Notes: generated by a model not told the origin, from the sequence alone. Numbered from the stretch's first letter, positions 27,955 to 41,820 are shown. The stretch is 64,000 nucleotides of DNA from Aeromicrobium choanae (GCF_900167475.1 NZ_LT796768.1:992001-1056000), one strand, 5' to 3'. Numbers and translations: made by a program.

Positions 27955-30789
27955 TCAGCGGTCGCCGAGGAGCAGCTGGGCCAGGTGGACGGCCTGCACG
28001 TCGGCCAGGTCGTCGAGCTGGGTGCGGCAGCTGAAGCCGTCCGCGACGACGATCGCATCAGGGCCGGCCTCGCGCACGGCGGGGAGCAGCTGCTGCTCGG
28101 CCACGGCCACCGAGACCTCGTAGTGCCCCTGCTCGACGCCGAAGTTGCCGGCGAGACCACAGCACCCGCCCACGCGGACCACACTCGCGCCGGTCCGCGA
28201 CAGCAGGCGCAGGTCGGCCTCGAAGCCCATGACCGACGACTGGTGGCAGTGCGGCTGGACCACGAGGGTGCGCCCGGACAGATCGGGCACCTCGAGCTCC
28301 TCGCGGTCGGCGAGCAGCTCGGCCAGGGTGAACACGCCCTTCGCGACCTCGGCCGCGCGCGGGTCGTCGACGAGCTCGACGGCATCGGTGCGCAGCACCG
28401 CCAGGCAGGAGGGCTCGAGGCCGACCACCGGGATCCCGGCCTCGACATAGGGATGCAGCTGCTCGACGGCCGCGCCGGCGAGCTCGGCGGCCTGGTCGAG
28501 CTGACCGGTGGAGATCCAGGTCAGCCCGCAGCACTGCTGGCGCTCGAGCAGCCGGATCTCATACCCGGCCGACTCGAGCAGGCGCACGGCGGCGCGGCCC
28601 GCGTCGGTGGAGAAGTACTCGGTGAAGGAGTCGGCCCACAGCAGCACCGGATCGCCACCGGTGGCACGCTGCTCGCGCGCGATGACCTTAGAGAAGGTGC
28701 GGGTCGCGAAGGCGGGCAGGCTGCGGCGCTGGTCGACACCGGCCACCCAGCGTGCGAGGTGCGCGACGCCCGGCGTGCGCAGAGCCAGGTTCGCCAGGCG
28801 TGCGACCGGGGCGGTGAGCCGCGCCCACAGCGGCAGCCTGCCCAGGACGTAGTGACTGCGGGGCCGCACCTTGCCCCGGTAGGTCTGGTGCAGCACCTCG
28901 GACTTGTAGCTGGCCATGTCGACGCCGGTGGGGCAGTCGCCGAGACACCCCTTGCACGAGAGGCACAGGTCGAGTGCCTCGTGGACCTCCGGGCTGCTCC
29001 AGCCGCCGTCGACGAGGCGCCCGTCGATCATCTCCTGCAGCACGCGGGCGCGGCCGCGCGTGGAGTCCTTCTCCTGGCGGGTGGCCTGGAACGAGGGGCA
29101 CATGACGCCGGCGCCCGGGGCCGCGAGGCACTTGCCCACCCCGGTGCACCGGTGCACCGCGGCACCGAAGTCGCCGTCGTCGTGCAGCAGCTTGAGCCCG
29201 CGTCGCGGCTCGGGCAGCCCGGCGGGCCAGCCGGCGCCCATGCCGCGCAGGTCGGCGTCGAGCGGACGGGGACGCACGAGGACGCCGGGGTTCATCAGGT
29301 CGTCGGGATCGAAGACCGCCTTGACCTGCTCGAACAGGGAGACGGCCTCCGGTGAGTACATGAGGGGCAGCAGCTCGGACCGGGCGCGGCCGTCCCCGTG
29401 CTCGCCGGAGAAGGAGCCGCCGTACGAGGCGGTCAGCGTGGCGGCGTCGGTGAGGAAGGACCGGAACCCCCGCCGGCCGTCAGGCGCGTCGAGCGGGAAG
29501 TCGATGCGCACGTGCACGCAGCCGTCGCCGAAGTGGCCGAACAGGGTGCCGTGGAGCCCGTGCTGGTCGAGCAGGGCCTCGAAGCCGCGGAGGTACTCCC
29601 CCAGCCGCTCGGGCGGGACGGCGGCGTCCTCCCAGCCGGCGAGCGCCGGGCGGTCCCAGGCACGCGACGCCAGGCCGGCGCCCTCCTCGCGGATCCTCCA
29701 CAGCACCGACTGCTCGATCGGGGACGTGACGTGACGGTGGCCGAGGGCACCCGAGGCGCGGACGACCCGCTCGGCCCGGGCGCGCAGCTCGGCCGCGTCG
29801 TCCCCCGCCAGCTCGACGTAGAGGAAGCCTTCGCCCTCGGGCAGCTCCGGTACGGACGAGACGCCGTTCGCCGCACGGTAGACCTCGACGATGCGACCAC
29901 CGAGCCCCTCGCACGCGATCGGCTCGAACGGCAGGATCGCCGGGACGTGGTCGGCGGCCTCGGCCATCGAGGGGAAGGACAGCACGACGAGGTGGCGGAC
30001 CGGGGCGTCGGCGACGAGGTCGACCGTGGCGCCCAGCATCACCGCGAGCGTGCCCTCGGTGCCGGCCATGAAGGAGGCGACGTCGAAGCCCCGCTCGGGC
30101 AGCAGGTGCTCGAGGCTGTAACCCGACACCTGGCGGCCGAAGCGGCCGAACTCGGTGCGGACGGTGGAGAGGTTGGCACCCACGAGCGACCGCAGCCGCT
30201 CGAGCCGGTCGGACGCCACCGTCACGTCGCGGCCCACCTGGAACCGCTCCCCCGACATCGTCAGCAGGTCGAGGGCGGCCACGTTGTCGGCGCTGCGCCC
30301 GTAGCCCAGCGCGCGGTTGCCGCAGGCGTTGTTGCCGATCATCCCGCCGACCGTGCAGCGCGTGTGGGTCGACGGGTCGGGGCCGTAGCGCAGGCCCGCC
30401 GGCGCGGCCGCGCGCTGGAGCGTGGCGTGCACGACTCCCGGCTGGACCTGTGCCGTGCGCGTGGCCTCGTCGATCGCGTGGATTCCGGACATGTGGCGCG
30501 AGAAGTCGAGCACCACGCCCGTGCCGATCGCGTTGCCGGCGATCGAGGTGCCGGCGCCGCGGGAGGTGAGCGGCGTCCCGGTGGTGCGGCAGGCCTCGAC
30601 GACGGCGTGGACCTCGTCGATGTCGTGCGGACGGACGACCACGGTGGGCTCGACACGGTAGAGCGAGGCGTCGGAGCTGTAGAGCGCCCGCGCCAGCGAC
30701 GAGGAGTCGACGTCACGCAGCCCGGCCCGGCCCAGCGCCGACAGGACGTCGCCGGCGGTGTGCGTGCGCTCGAGGGGAGGGGTGGTCAT
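27955..30789 (-). CDS. FAD-linked oxidase fused to iron-sulfur (CCG-domain) dehydrogenase
   Basis: A 944-residue fusion. Residues about 40-210 form the FAD_binding_4 (PCMH) domain (VEACRTTGTPLTSRGAGTSI, GGMIGNNACGNRALGYGRSA). Next comes the FAD-oxidase C domain, to about residue 480. Two 4Fe-4S segments follow: CTGVGKC with MCPS, and CLSCKGCLGDCP. The C-terminus has cysteine-rich CCG motifs (ERQQCCGLTW, VVGLEPSCLAVL, VGGCCGLAGNFG). This layout matches D-2-hydroxyacid dehydrogenases of the D-lactate or D-2-hydroxyglutarate (YdiJ-like) type that feed electrons to quinones. The exact substrate is unknown. It overlaps the GntR gene by 4 bases (ATGA), so both are on one message. Confidence 0.9.
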   Translation of the reverse strand: MTTPPLERTHTAGDVLSALGRAGLRDVDSSSLARALYSSDASLYRVEPTVVVRPHDIDEVHAVVEACRTTGTPLTSRGAGTSIAGNAIGTGVVLDFSRHMSGIHAIDEATRTAQVQPGVVHATLQRAAAPAGLRYGPDPSTHTRCTVGGMIGNNACGNRALGYGRSADNVAALDLLTMSGERFQVGRDVTVASDRLERLRSLVGANLSTVRTEFGRFGRQVSGYSLEHLLPERGFDVASFMAGTEGTLAVMLGATVDLVADAPVRHLVVLSFPSMAEAADHVPAILPFEPIACEGLGGRIVEVYRAANGVSSVPELPEGEGFLYVELAGDDAAELRARAERVVRASGALGHRHVTSPIEQSVLWRIREEGAGLASRAWDRPALAGWEDAAVPPERLGEYLRGFEALLDQHGLHGTLFGHFGDGCVHVRIDFPLDAPDGRRGFRSFLTDAATLTASYGGSFSGEHGDGRARSELLPLMYSPEAVSLFEQVKAVFDPDDLMNPGVLVRPRPLDADLRGMGAGWPAGLPEPRRGLKLLHDDGDFGAAVHRCTGVGKCLAAPGAGVMCPSFQATRQEKDSTRGRARVLQEMIDGRLVDGGWSSPEVHEALDLCLSCKGCLGDCPTGVDMASYKSEVLHQTYRGKVRPRSHYVLGRLPLWARLTAPVARLANLALRTPGVAHLARWVAGVDQRRSLPAFATRTFSKVIAREQRATGGDPVLLWADSFTEYFSTDAGRAAVRLLESAGYEIRLLERQQCCGLTWISTGQLDQAAELAGAAVEQLHPYVEAGIPVVGLEPSCLAVLRTDAVELVDDPRAAEVAKGVFTLAELLADREELEVPDLSGRTLVVQPHCHQSSVMGFEADLRLLSRTGASVVRVGGCCGLAGNFGVEQGHYEVSVAVAEQQLLPAVREAGPDAIVVADGFSCRTQLDDLADVQAVHLAQLLLGDR

Positions 30790-31535
30790 CGGTGTCCTTC
30801 GTCCGGGGATTCCGTCAGTAGCATGCTACTGCCTGCCGCCCCGGTGGCCGCGCGGACGTCGGCCGCCCACCCGGGGTCGACGGTCTCCCCCGGCCCTGCG
30901 ACCTGGCGCATCAGCAACGTCCCCGTGCGCTCCAGGTGCGCCGCCATCCGCGCGGCGGCGGCCTCGGGCTCGCGCGCCGCGACCGCCTCCGCGACGGGCG
31001 CGTGCTCGGCGGCCACCTCGTCCAGCGGCCGCGAGCGCCCGAAGGTGGAGACGCCCCGCGCCTGGATCGAGTCGCGCAGGCGGGTGACCTCGGCCTCCAG
31101 CCTCGGGTTCCGCACGGCGGACGCCACGAGCGAGTGGAAGTCGCGGTCGACCCGGGTGAAGTCGGCCTGGCGACCGGCCTCGGCGTGAGCGCGGGTCGCG
31201 GCCACGTTCGCGGCCAGCTCGTCCAGCAGGACGCGATCGGCGAGGCGAGCCGCAGCGGCGGCGGCCGGCACCTCCAGCAGCAGCCGGAGCTCGAAGACCT
31301 CGCGGACGTCGGCCACGGTCACGCCCCGGATGCGCACCCCCCGGTTGCGCTCGATCTCGACCAGCCCCAGGTCGGCCAGCCGCAGCACCGCCTCGCGCAC
31401 CGGGGTGCGGGACACGTCGAGCTGCTCGGACAGGCGGTAGATGGAGTGCTGCGATCCCGCCGCGAGCTCGCCGCCGACGATCTGCTCGCGCAGCAGCGCG
31501 AAGACCCGGTCGGTGGCAGTCGTCCGTGTGCTCAC
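30786..31535 (-). CDS. GntR family regulator, FCD (FadR C-terminal) type
   Basis: A 249-residue regulator. The N-terminal winged helix spans about 5-75 (LSEQLDVSRTPVREAVLRLA). The C-terminal all-helical FCD domain shows metal-binding residues in RVDRDFHSLVASAV, AEHAPVAEAVAARE and MAAHLERTG. FCD proteins usually sense organic acids such as lactate, glycolate or gluconate. Being co-transcribed with the 2-hydroxyacid-type dehydrogenase, it is the likely substrate-responsive repressor. The GTG at 31535 gives MSTRTTATDRV; a longer ATG start at 31634 lacks family sequence. Confidence 0.88.
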   Translation of the reverse strand: MSTRTTATDRVFALLREQIVGGELAAGSQHSIYRLSEQLDVSRTPVREAVLRLADLGLVEIERNRGVRIRGVTVADVREVFELRLLLEVPAAAAAARLADRVLLDELAANVAATRAHAEAGRQADFTRVDRDFHSLVASAVRNPRLEAEVTRLRDSIQARGVSTFGRSRPLDEVAAEHAPVAEAVAAREPEAAAARMAAHLERTGTLLMRQVAGPGETVDPGWAADVRAATGAAGSSMLLTESPDEGHR

Positions 31536-31617
31536 GATCGCACCGCCGGGCTGGGCACGGCCGTCGGCGCAGGCCTCGGGGCGATCATGGACAGAACCAT
31601 ACGGCGCCACCTTGTAA

Positions 31618-31643
31618 CCTTGGGTGGTCCACATCTACCAAGG
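31618..31643. promoter_or_regulatory. Dyad in the GntR/lipoprotein divergent region (possible operator)
   Basis: Perfect 6-base arms CCTTGG and CCAAGG lie 14 bases apart, with internal TGGT and ACCA elements, in the 114-base gap between the GntR gene and the divergent lipoprotein gene. GntR-type FCD operators often contain TGGT/ACCA half-sites. It also overlaps the region expected for both promoters. Identification is tentative. Confidence 0.3.
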
Positions 31644-31649
31644 GATTCG

Positions 31650-32759
31650 ATGCGCCGTCTGACTGCCGCCATCGCCGCGACCACGGCGCTCCTGACCTTG
31701 ACCGGCTGCACGTCCAACGGGGGCGTGCCCAGCGCCGACCGCACGACCGTCCCGCCCGAGATCGACTCGCACGAGTCCGGTCCGGCGAGCCCGATCGCCT
31801 ACGGCCTGAGCGTTCCCGCGGGCGCCACCCAGCTCGGCCCCTTGGTGCGCTACCGCAGTGAGCGCCTGATCGACGCCTTCAAGCCCGAGCTCGACGCCGT
31901 GCGCGCGGAGCAGGCGCTGGAGGAGGCCGAGGAGGCCGAGGAAGAGGGCACCGACACCACGCCCACCCCCACGCCGACCCCCACGATCGACACCCGCCCC
32001 GAGGGCGACCTCTTCGAGGACCTCGACGATCCGCCGAAGCCCGACACGTTCGTCTCGCTGATGCGCGTCGACGGCAACCCCACGCTCGTCGTGCGCCGAA
32101 TGCTCGCGGAGCTCGACGTCCTGCTGCCCGAGGCCGGCATCGTCACCGACGACCTGTCCTCGTTCTGCCAGGCGAAGGACCGCCGCGTCACGGGCTGCGA
32201 CCTCGACCTCACCGGCACGACCCCGGGCGGGCGCGACCTGCGCGTGCACCTGACCGTCGACCCCGGCCGCGTCTCCACCCGCACCGGCAACTTCGCCTCG
32301 CTCGAGCGTCCCGTGATGCGCCTCGACCTCTCCTACGTCGGCGATCCGCGCACCGGCCAGGAGGACCGCACCCCCGAGGAGCTCGAAGACCCCGACGAGG
32401 TCGAGGACACCACCGAGAAGACCGGGTGGATCTGGCCGAAGATGGACGAGGACGCGCCGGCCACCGAGCCCGTCATCGACGGCTACCTGCCGCCGTCGAG
32501 CGCCACCGTCCTGCTGTCGGGCCAGCGTCCCCCGTTCGCCACGATGACCACGCTGCGCGCCTCCATCGCCACCGAGGTCGCGGAGACCTTCACCAGCGAG
32601 CGCGTCGAGGGAGCCCTGGAACGCGACGTCGTGGCCGACCTGAACGAGGTCATCATCACGACGTGGGGCACGAGAGCCGACGGCACCGGCGTGCGCACGG
32701 TGCACACCCTCTCCGCCCGAGGCAACTACCTGTCGCTGTTCCTGACGCCTCCGGCCTGA
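31650..32759 (+). CDS. Putative lipoprotein of unknown function
   Basis: A 369-residue protein with a lipoprotein signal peptide (MRRLTAAIAATTALLTLTGC; Cys20 lipidated). A mature linker includes an acidic stretch (EEAEEAEEEGTDT) and four TP dipeptides. The remaining domain, residues about 135-369, has two cysteines in LSSFCQAKDRRVTGC and no family I recognise. AAGGG lies upstream of the ATG. It is followed by an acyltransferase gene with 59 bases between them and a promoter-like box in the gap. A cell-envelope role is inferred from the signal peptide only. Confidence 0.7.
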   Translation: MRRLTAAIAATTALLTLTGCTSNGGVPSADRTTVPPEIDSHESGPASPIAYGLSVPAGATQLGPLVRYRSERLIDAFKPELDAVRAEQALEEAEEAEEEGTDTTPTPTPTPTIDTRPEGDLFEDLDDPPKPDTFVSLMRVDGNPTLVVRRMLAELDVLLPEAGIVTDDLSSFCQAKDRRVTGCDLDLTGTTPGGRDLRVHLTVDPGRVSTRTGNFASLERPVMRLDLSYVGDPRTGQEDRTPEELEDPDEVEDTTEKTGWIWPKMDEDAPATEPVIDGYLPPSSATVLLSGQRPPFATMTTLRASIATEVAETFTSERVEGALERDVVADLNEVIITTWGTRADGTGVRTVHTLSARGNYLSLFLTPPA

Positions 32760-32805
32760 GCTCGCGGCGGACTCCCGCACGGGCTGCGGCGCGGCCGTGA
32801 CCCAC

Positions 32806-32811
32806 TAGAGT
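32806..32811 (+). promoter_or_regulatory. Leaderless-type -10 box for the acyltransferase gene
   Basis: TAGAGT lies 7 bases before the ATG at 32819 and no Shine-Dalgarno intervenes. It suggests the acyltransferase can be transcribed independently of the upstream lipoprotein gene. Confidence 0.6.
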
Positions 32812-32818
32812 CGAGGCG

Positions 32819-33973
32819 ATGAGCCGCCTCGATCCGCTGCCGGTCAGTACCTCCGCGCCGAAGGAACGTGTCGCCTACCTCGACAACGCGCGGTACTGGG
32901 TCATGCTCCTGGTCGTGATCGGGCACTCGCTCACCGAGCTGGTGGTGATGGACTCGGCCCGCGGCGTGTACACGTGGATCTACTCGTTCCACATGCCGTT
33001 CTTCGTGCTGATCTCGGGCTACACCGCGCGGCACTACGTCGGCGACTTCCGCCAGATCCGCCGCATCGTCTCCACGTTGATCGTGCCGTACCTGATCGTC
33101 GAGACCGGCCTGCAGCTGATCACCCGCCACTACGACGGCGAGCCCGAGTACCTGATGATCCTGTCGCCGCAGTGGCTCGGCTGGTTCCTCGCCGCCCTGT
33201 TCATCTGGCGACTCACCACCCCGATCTGGCGGGCGCTGAAGTATCCGATCACCACCGCGGTGCTGATCTCCCTGCTCGCCGGTCTGATCGAGATCCCCAA
33301 CGTCCTGGCCCTACCGAAGGTGCTGGGTCTGCTGCCGTTCTACGTGATCGGCCTGCACTTCGACCGCGACATGTTCATGCGGCTCGGGCGCACCCGGATC
33401 CGCGTCGCGTCGGTGGCGCTGCTGGTCGGTGCGTTCGTGGCCTGCCAGCTCTTCGCCCAGTCGTGGGCCGACCGCTGGCCCACCACGACCTGGCTGCTGT
33501 GGAAGGCCCGCTACGACGAGCTCGACGCGGCACCACTCGAGGGCATCGCCATCCGCGCCCTGCTGATGGTCATCGCGCTCGTGCTGACGCTCGCGGCGCT
33601 GTCGCTCATCCCGCGCGGTCGGTCGTGGACCACGACGCTCGGTGGCCGCACCTTCTACTGCTACCTGCTGCACGGCTTCGTGATCCTGTGGCTGGACCGC
33701 CACTACGACCTGTGGGCCCGGATCGAGCCCTATGGGGCGACGGCCGTGCTCGGCTGCATCGTGACGGCCCTGATCGTGGCGAACGCGCTCATGACCAAGC
33801 CCGTCGCCACCGTGTTCCGGCCGATCTTCGAGCCGCGCCTGACCTGGATGTTCCGCGACCCCAGCGAAGACACCGACCACCTCCAGGGCGAGCACCCCGA
33901 CGTGTGGGACCGCGGCCTCGAGCCGGCCTACCCGTCGCACCACCACCGCCCGCTGGGGCACCACCTGCGCTGA
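32819..33973 (+). CDS. Acyltransferase 3 family membrane protein
   Basis: A 384-residue integral membrane O-acyltransferase. The family motifs are visible: YLDNARYWVMLLVVIGHSLT (first helix with the catalytic-type His), then FHMPFFVLISGYTAR and GFVILWLDRHYDLW. About ten hydrophobic segments run through the protein. Members transfer acyl groups to sugars or lipids of the envelope; fucose-4-O-acetylase-like proteins share this size. The acceptor is unknown here. The upstream lipoprotein gene may be a partner. It converges on rpoC with a bidirectional terminator between. Confidence 0.88.
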   Translation: MSRLDPLPVSTSAPKERVAYLDNARYWVMLLVVIGHSLTELVVMDSARGVYTWIYSFHMPFFVLISGYTARHYVGDFRQIRRIVSTLIVPYLIVETGLQLITRHYDGEPEYLMILSPQWLGWFLAALFIWRLTTPIWRALKYPITTAVLISLLAGLIEIPNVLALPKVLGLLPFYVIGLHFDRDMFMRLGRTRIRVASVALLVGAFVACQLFAQSWADRWPTTTWLLWKARYDELDAAPLEGIAIRALLMVIALVLTLAALSLIPRGRSWTTTLGGRTFYCYLLHGFVILWLDRHYDLWARIEPYGATAVLGCIVTALIVANALMTKPVATVFRPIFEPRLTWMFRDPSEDTDHLQGEHPDVWDRGLEPAYPSHHHRPLGHHLR

Positions 33974-33997
33974 CAGCGCCCGGTCGCCCGGGCACGA

Positions 33998-34032
33998 CGA
34001 AGGGGCCCTGCCGGATCGGCAGGGCCCCTTCG
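33998..34032. terminator. Bidirectional terminator between the acyltransferase gene and rpoC
   Basis: A perfect 16-bp inverted repeat (CGAAGGGGCCCTGCCG and its complement) with a 3-base GAT loop. It lies between convergent stops and can serve both directions. It is the longest perfect stem noted in the window. Confidence 0.9.
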
Positions 34033-34046
34033 CTCGACTCAGTGAC

Positions 34047-37871
<3,825 letters not shown>

Positions 37872-37930
37872 GGTGTCTTCTTTCCCTTTCAAAGATGGAG
37901 CAGAGTCGAAGTGGTGGGTATCGGTGGTGC

Positions 37931-40900
37931 TCAGAGCTCGTCGACGGACGACGGCTCGCGGCGGGACAGGTCGATACCGAGCTCTTCGGCAGCGCGGAAG
38001 AACTCCTCCTCGGAGTCCTTCATCTCGACGGCGGTGCCGTCGGCGGAGAGCACTTCGACGTTGAGACACAGTGACTGCATCTCCTTGACGAGAACCTTGA
38101 ACGACTCGGGGATACCCGGTTCGGGGACGTTCTCGCCCTTCACGATGGCTTCGTACACCTTGACGCGACCGACGATGTCGTCGGACTTGATCGTCAGCAG
38201 CTCCTGCAGCGCGTACGCGGCGCCGTAGGCCTCGAGGGCCCAGACCTCCATCTCACCGAAGCGCTGGCCACCGAACTGGGCCTTACCGCCAAGCGGCTGC
38301 TGGGTGATCATCGAGTACGGGCCGGTCGAGCGCGCGTGGATCTTGTCGTCGACCAGGTGGTGCAGCTTCAGCATGTACATGTAGCCGACGCTGATCGGAT
38401 CGGGGAACCGCTCGCCGGTGCGACCGTCGAACAGGCGCGCCTTGCCGTCCGGGCCGACCATGCGGTCGCCGTCGCGGTTCGGACGCGTGTTGGAGAGCAG
38501 ACCGGAGATCTCGTCCTCGCGCGCACCGTCGAACACCGGGGTGGCGATGTTCGTGTTCGCGGGGGCCGTGTCGGCACCGATCTTGCGCAGGCGCTCGGCC
38601 CACTCCTCCTTGTTCTCGGCCGGGACTTCCCAGCCCGCCTTGGCGATCCACCCGAGGTGGTTCTCCAGGACCTGGCCCACGTTCATACGACCGGGCACAC
38701 CCAGCGGGTTGAGCACGATGTCGACCGCGGTGCCGTCCTCGAGGAACGGCATGTCCTCGACGGGCAGGATCTTCGCGATGACGCCCTTGTTGCCGTGACG
38801 GCCGGCGAGCTTGTCACCGTGGCTGATCTTGCGCTTCTGGGCCACGTAGACACGCACCAGCTGGTTCACACCGGGGCTGAGCTCGTCACCCTCGGACGCG
38901 TCGAAGACGCGCACGCCGATGACGGTGCCGGACTCACCGTGCGGGACCTTGAGCGAGGTGTCGCGCACCTCGCGCGCCTTCTCGCCGAAGATCGCGCGCA
39001 GCAGGCGCTCCTCGGGGGTCAGCTCGGTCTCGCCCTTGGGCGTGACCTTGCCGACGAGGATGTCGCCGTTGCCGACCTCGGCGCCGATGCGGATGATGCC
39101 GCGCTCGTCGAGGTTGGCGAGGGTCTCCTCGCTGACGTTCGGGACGTCGCGCGTGATCTCCTCCGGGCCCAGCTTGGTGTCGCGGGCGTCGACCTCGTGC
39201 TCCTCGATGTGGATCGAGGTCAGCAGGTCGTCCTGGACGACACGCTGGGACAGGATGATCGCGTCCTCGTAGTTGTGGCCCTGCCAGGGCATGAAGGCGA
39301 CGAGCAGGTTGGTGCCCAGCGCCATCTCGCCCTCGTCGGTGCAGGGACCGTCGGCCAGCGGCGTGCCGACCTCGACCCGCTGCCCCTCACGGACCAGCGG
39401 GCGCTGATTCGTGCAGGTGCCCTGGTTCGAGCGACGGAACTTCGCCAGGCGGTACGTGGTGTACGTGCCCTCGTCCTCCATGATCTCGACGGAGTCCGCC
39501 GAGACCTCCTTGACGACGCCGGCCTTCTTGGCGACGGTGACGTCACCGGCGTCGACGGCGGCACGGAACTCCATGCCGGTGCCGACGAGGGGCGCGTCGT
39601 TGCGGATCAGCGGGACGGCCTGACGCTGCATGTTGGCGCCCATGAGCGCGCGGTTCGCATCGTCGTGCTCGAGGAACGGGATCAGGGCGGTCGCGACCGA
39701 CACCATCTGGCGCGGCGAGACGTCCATGTAGTCGACCTCTTCGGCCGGGCGGAGCTCGGCCTCGCCGCCACGCTGGCGCACCAGCACGGCGTCCTCGGCG
39801 AACGAGCCGTCCTCGTTGAGGATCGAGTTCGCCTGGGCGACGATGTAGCGGTCCTCGTCGGTGGCGGTGAGGTAGTCGATCTGCGTGCTGACCTTGCCGT
39901 CGATGACGCGGCGGTACGGCGTCTCGACGAAGCCGAACGGGTTGATCCGTCCGAACGACGCGAGCGAGCCGATCAGGCCGATGTTCGGGCCTTCCGGGGT
40001 CTCGATGGGGCACATGCGGCCGTAGTGCGACGGGTGGACGTCGCGGACCTCGTAGCCGGCGCGCTCACGCGACAGACCACCCGGGCCGAGGGCCGACAGA
40101 CGACGCTTGTGCGTCAGGCCCGCGAGCGGGTTGTTCTGGTCCATGAACTGCGACAGCTGGCTGGTGCCGAAGAACTCCTTCAGCGCGGCCGTGATCGGAC
40201 GGATGTTGATCAGGGTCTGCGGCGTGATGGCCTCGACGTCCTGGGTCGTCATCCGCTCGCGCACGACGCGCTCCATGCGGGCGAGGCCGGTGCGGAGCTG
40301 GTTCTGGATCAGCTCGCCGACCGTGCGCATGCGGCGGTTGCCGAAGTGGTCGATGTCGTCGGCCTCGACCGGGACGGTGCCGGCCGGGGTCTCGAGCTCG
40401 GCGGCGCCGTCGTGCAGGGCCACGACGTAGCGGATCGTGGCCACGACGTCGTCGAGCGTCAGCGTCTGCTGGTCGAACGCGGCGTCGGTGCCGAGCTTCT
40501 TGTTGATCTTGTGGCGACCGACCTTGGCCGTGTCGTACCGCTTCGGGTTGAAGTAGTAGTTCTCGAGCAGGGTCTGCGCGGCCTCGACCGACGGCGGCTC
40601 GCCCGGACGCAGCTTGCGGTAGATGTCGATGAGCGAGCGACGCGTGACCTCGGCGTCGACCATCTCGGTGGTGACGGCGGCGTCGCGAGCCTTCTTCTCG
40701 AGCTCCTCGCGCACGATCTCGCTGCGGACCGAGTCCTTCTCCATCGTGATGCGGATGGACTCGTACTGGCCGAACTGCTCGAGGATCGCGTCCTCGGTGA
40801 AGCCCAGCGCCTTGAGCAGCATCGTGACGGACTGCTTGCGCTTGCGGTCGAGACGGACGCCGACGATGTCGCGCTTGTCGATCTCGAACTCCAGCCACGC

Positions 40901-41473
40901 ACCGCGCGACGGGATGACGCGCGCCGTGAAGATGTCCTTGTCGGACGTCTTGTCGGGGGTGCGCTCGAAGTACACGCCCGGCGAGCGGACGAGCTGGGAG
41001 ACGACGACACGCTCGGTGCCGTTGATGATGAAGGTGCCCTTGTCGGTCATGAGCGGGAACTCGCCCATGAAGACGGTCTGGCTCTTGATCTCGCCGGTCT
41101 CGTTGTTCATGAACTCGGCGGTGACGAACAGCGGGGCGGCGTACGTGACGTCGCGGTCCTTGCAGTCCTCGACCGAGTACTTCGCCGGCTCGAACCGGTG
41201 GTCGCGGAAGGACAGGCTCATCGTCTCGGAGAAGTCCTCGATGGGGCTGATCTCCTCGAAGATCTCCTCCAGGCCGGACTTGGCCGAGACGTCGTTGCGT
41301 CCGGCGGCCAGATCGGCCTCGACGCGCTCGCGCCAGGCGTCGCTGCCGATCAGCCAGTCGAAGCTGTCGGTCTGCAGGGAGAGAAGTTCGGGAACCTCGA
41401 GCGGTTCTGCGATCTTCGCGAACGAGATGCGCGAGGTGTTGTTCGTGGGTGCGGCGGTACGCGAGGCGGCCAA
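37931..41473 (-). CDS. rpoB: DNA-directed RNA polymerase subunit beta
   Basis: Beta subunit of RNA polymerase. The product is 1180 residues from a TTG start at 41473 ([18 protein letters not shown]), with GGAAGGA six bases upstream. An ATG nine codons further out (41500) is possible but has no Shine-Dalgarno, and TTG starts for rpoB are known in other actinobacteria. The rifampicin region is wild type: [20 protein letters not shown] followed by SALGPGGL. Beta lobe, flap and clamp regions continue to [14 protein letters not shown] and the C-terminal [20 protein letters not shown]. It is driven by its own promoter at 41666-41694. Confidence 0.98.
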   Translation of the reverse strand: MAASRTAAPTNNTSRISFAKIAEPLEVPELLSLQTDSFDWLIGSDAWRERVEADLAAGRNDVSAKSGLEEIFEEISPIEDFSETMSLSFRDHRFEPAKYSVEDCKDRDVTYAAPLFVTAEFMNNETGEIKSQTVFMGEFPLMTDKGTFIINGTERVVVSQLVRSPGVYFERTPDKTSDKDIFTARVIPSRGAWLEFEIDKRDIVGVRLDRKRKQSVTMLLKALGFTEDAILEQFGQYESIRITMEKDSVRSEIVREELEKKARDAAVTTEMVDAEVTRRSLIDIYRKLRPGEPPSVEAAQTLLENYYFNPKRYDTAKVGRHKINKKLGTDAAFDQQTLTLDDVVATIRYVVALHDGAAELETPAGTVPVEADDIDHFGNRRMRTVGELIQNQLRTGLARMERVVRERMTTQDVEAITPQTLINIRPITAALKEFFGTSQLSQFMDQNNPLAGLTHKRRLSALGPGGLSRERAGYEVRDVHPSHYGRMCPIETPEGPNIGLIGSLASFGRINPFGFVETPYRRVIDGKVSTQIDYLTATDEDRYIVAQANSILNEDGSFAEDAVLVRQRGGEAELRPAEEVDYMDVSPRQMVSVATALIPFLEHDDANRALMGANMQRQAVPLIRNDAPLVGTGMEFRAAVDAGDVTVAKKAGVVKEVSADSVEIMEDEGTYTTYRLAKFRRSNQGTCTNQRPLVREGQRVEVGTPLADGPCTDEGEMALGTNLLVAFMPWQGHNYEDAIILSQRVVQDDLLTSIHIEEHEVDARDTKLGPEEITRDVPNVSEETLANLDERGIIRIGAEVGNGDILVGKVTPKGETELTPEERLLRAIFGEKAREVRDTSLKVPHGESGTVIGVRVFDASEGDELSPGVNQLVRVYVAQKRKISHGDKLAGRHGNKGVIAKILPVEDMPFLEDGTAVDIVLNPLGVPGRMNVGQVLENHLGWIAKAGWEVPAENKEEWAERLRKIGADTAPANTNIATPVFDGAREDEISGLLSNTRPNRDGDRMVGPDGKARLFDGRTGERFPDPISVGYMYMLKLHHLVDDKIHARSTGPYSMITQQPLGGKAQFGGQRFGEMEVWALEAYGAAYALQELLTIKSDDIVGRVKVYEAIVKGENVPEPGIPESFKVLVKEMQSLCLNVEVLSADGTAVEMKDSEEEFFRAAEELGIDLSRREPSSVDEL

Positions 41474-41659
41474 GAGAAGTCCTTCCGAAGGAACTCGCAT
41501 GCGATGAACGTGGCGGTTCTGTACTCTTCAGTTGTTGTTGCGCGGCTCACGCCGCCCAACCCGCACGACAGGTGCCGTGCGCGCGCATGCTTCGGGGACC
41601 CCGTCAAGTCCTGCATACAGCGGGCAGGACCGTCGAAGGGCATGACAAAGTGGGCGCGA
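41474..41659 (-). other. 5' leader of rpoB
   Basis: About 185 bases between the predicted transcription start and rpoB hold no gene. The region covers the CTGCCCGCTGTATGCAGGAC area and a stretch with moderate self-complementarity. No named regulatory RNA is recognised. Confidence 0.4.
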
Positions 41660-41665
41660 ACCTTC

Positions 41666-41694
41666 ATGCTATCGCGACGACACACCGAAATCAA
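41666..41694 (-). promoter_or_regulatory. Promoter of rpoBC
   Basis: Minus-strand TTGATT (41689-41694) and TAGCAT (41666-41671) are 17 bases apart. It lies after the rplL terminator, so rpoBC can be made independently of rplJL, as in many actinobacteria. Confidence 0.7.
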
Positions 41695-41782
41695 GCCCGG
41701 GTCTTGACATCGTCGCGATGATCGGGAACGATCTTTCGTTTGCCCTTTGCTCCCGGCGAATTCAGCACTCCCCCGGAAACGG

Positions 41783-41820
41783 CGAAAGCGCCCGTCCCCC
41801 GAGGGGAACGAGCGCTCTCG
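41783..41820 (-). terminator. Terminator/attenuator after rplL
   Basis: A long stem, CGAGAGCGCTCGTTCCC pairing with GGGACGGGCGCTTTCG. On the minus-strand RNA it is continuous except for three G-U wobbles. It lies 20 bases downstream of the rplL stop and before the rpoB promoter, and may act as a partial terminator that sets the rplJL to rpoBC ratio. Confidence 0.75.

Noticed and set aside
38336..38798. Possible small plus-strand gene in the rpoB region
   Set aside because: Fully antisense to a conserved part of rpoB and without a start signal.
41701..41740. A plus-strand TTGACA-like sequence (CTTGACATCG) near the rpoB promoter
   Set aside because: No -10 box at a suitable distance and no gene begins downstream on that strand; the rpoB promoter on the other strand explains the region.
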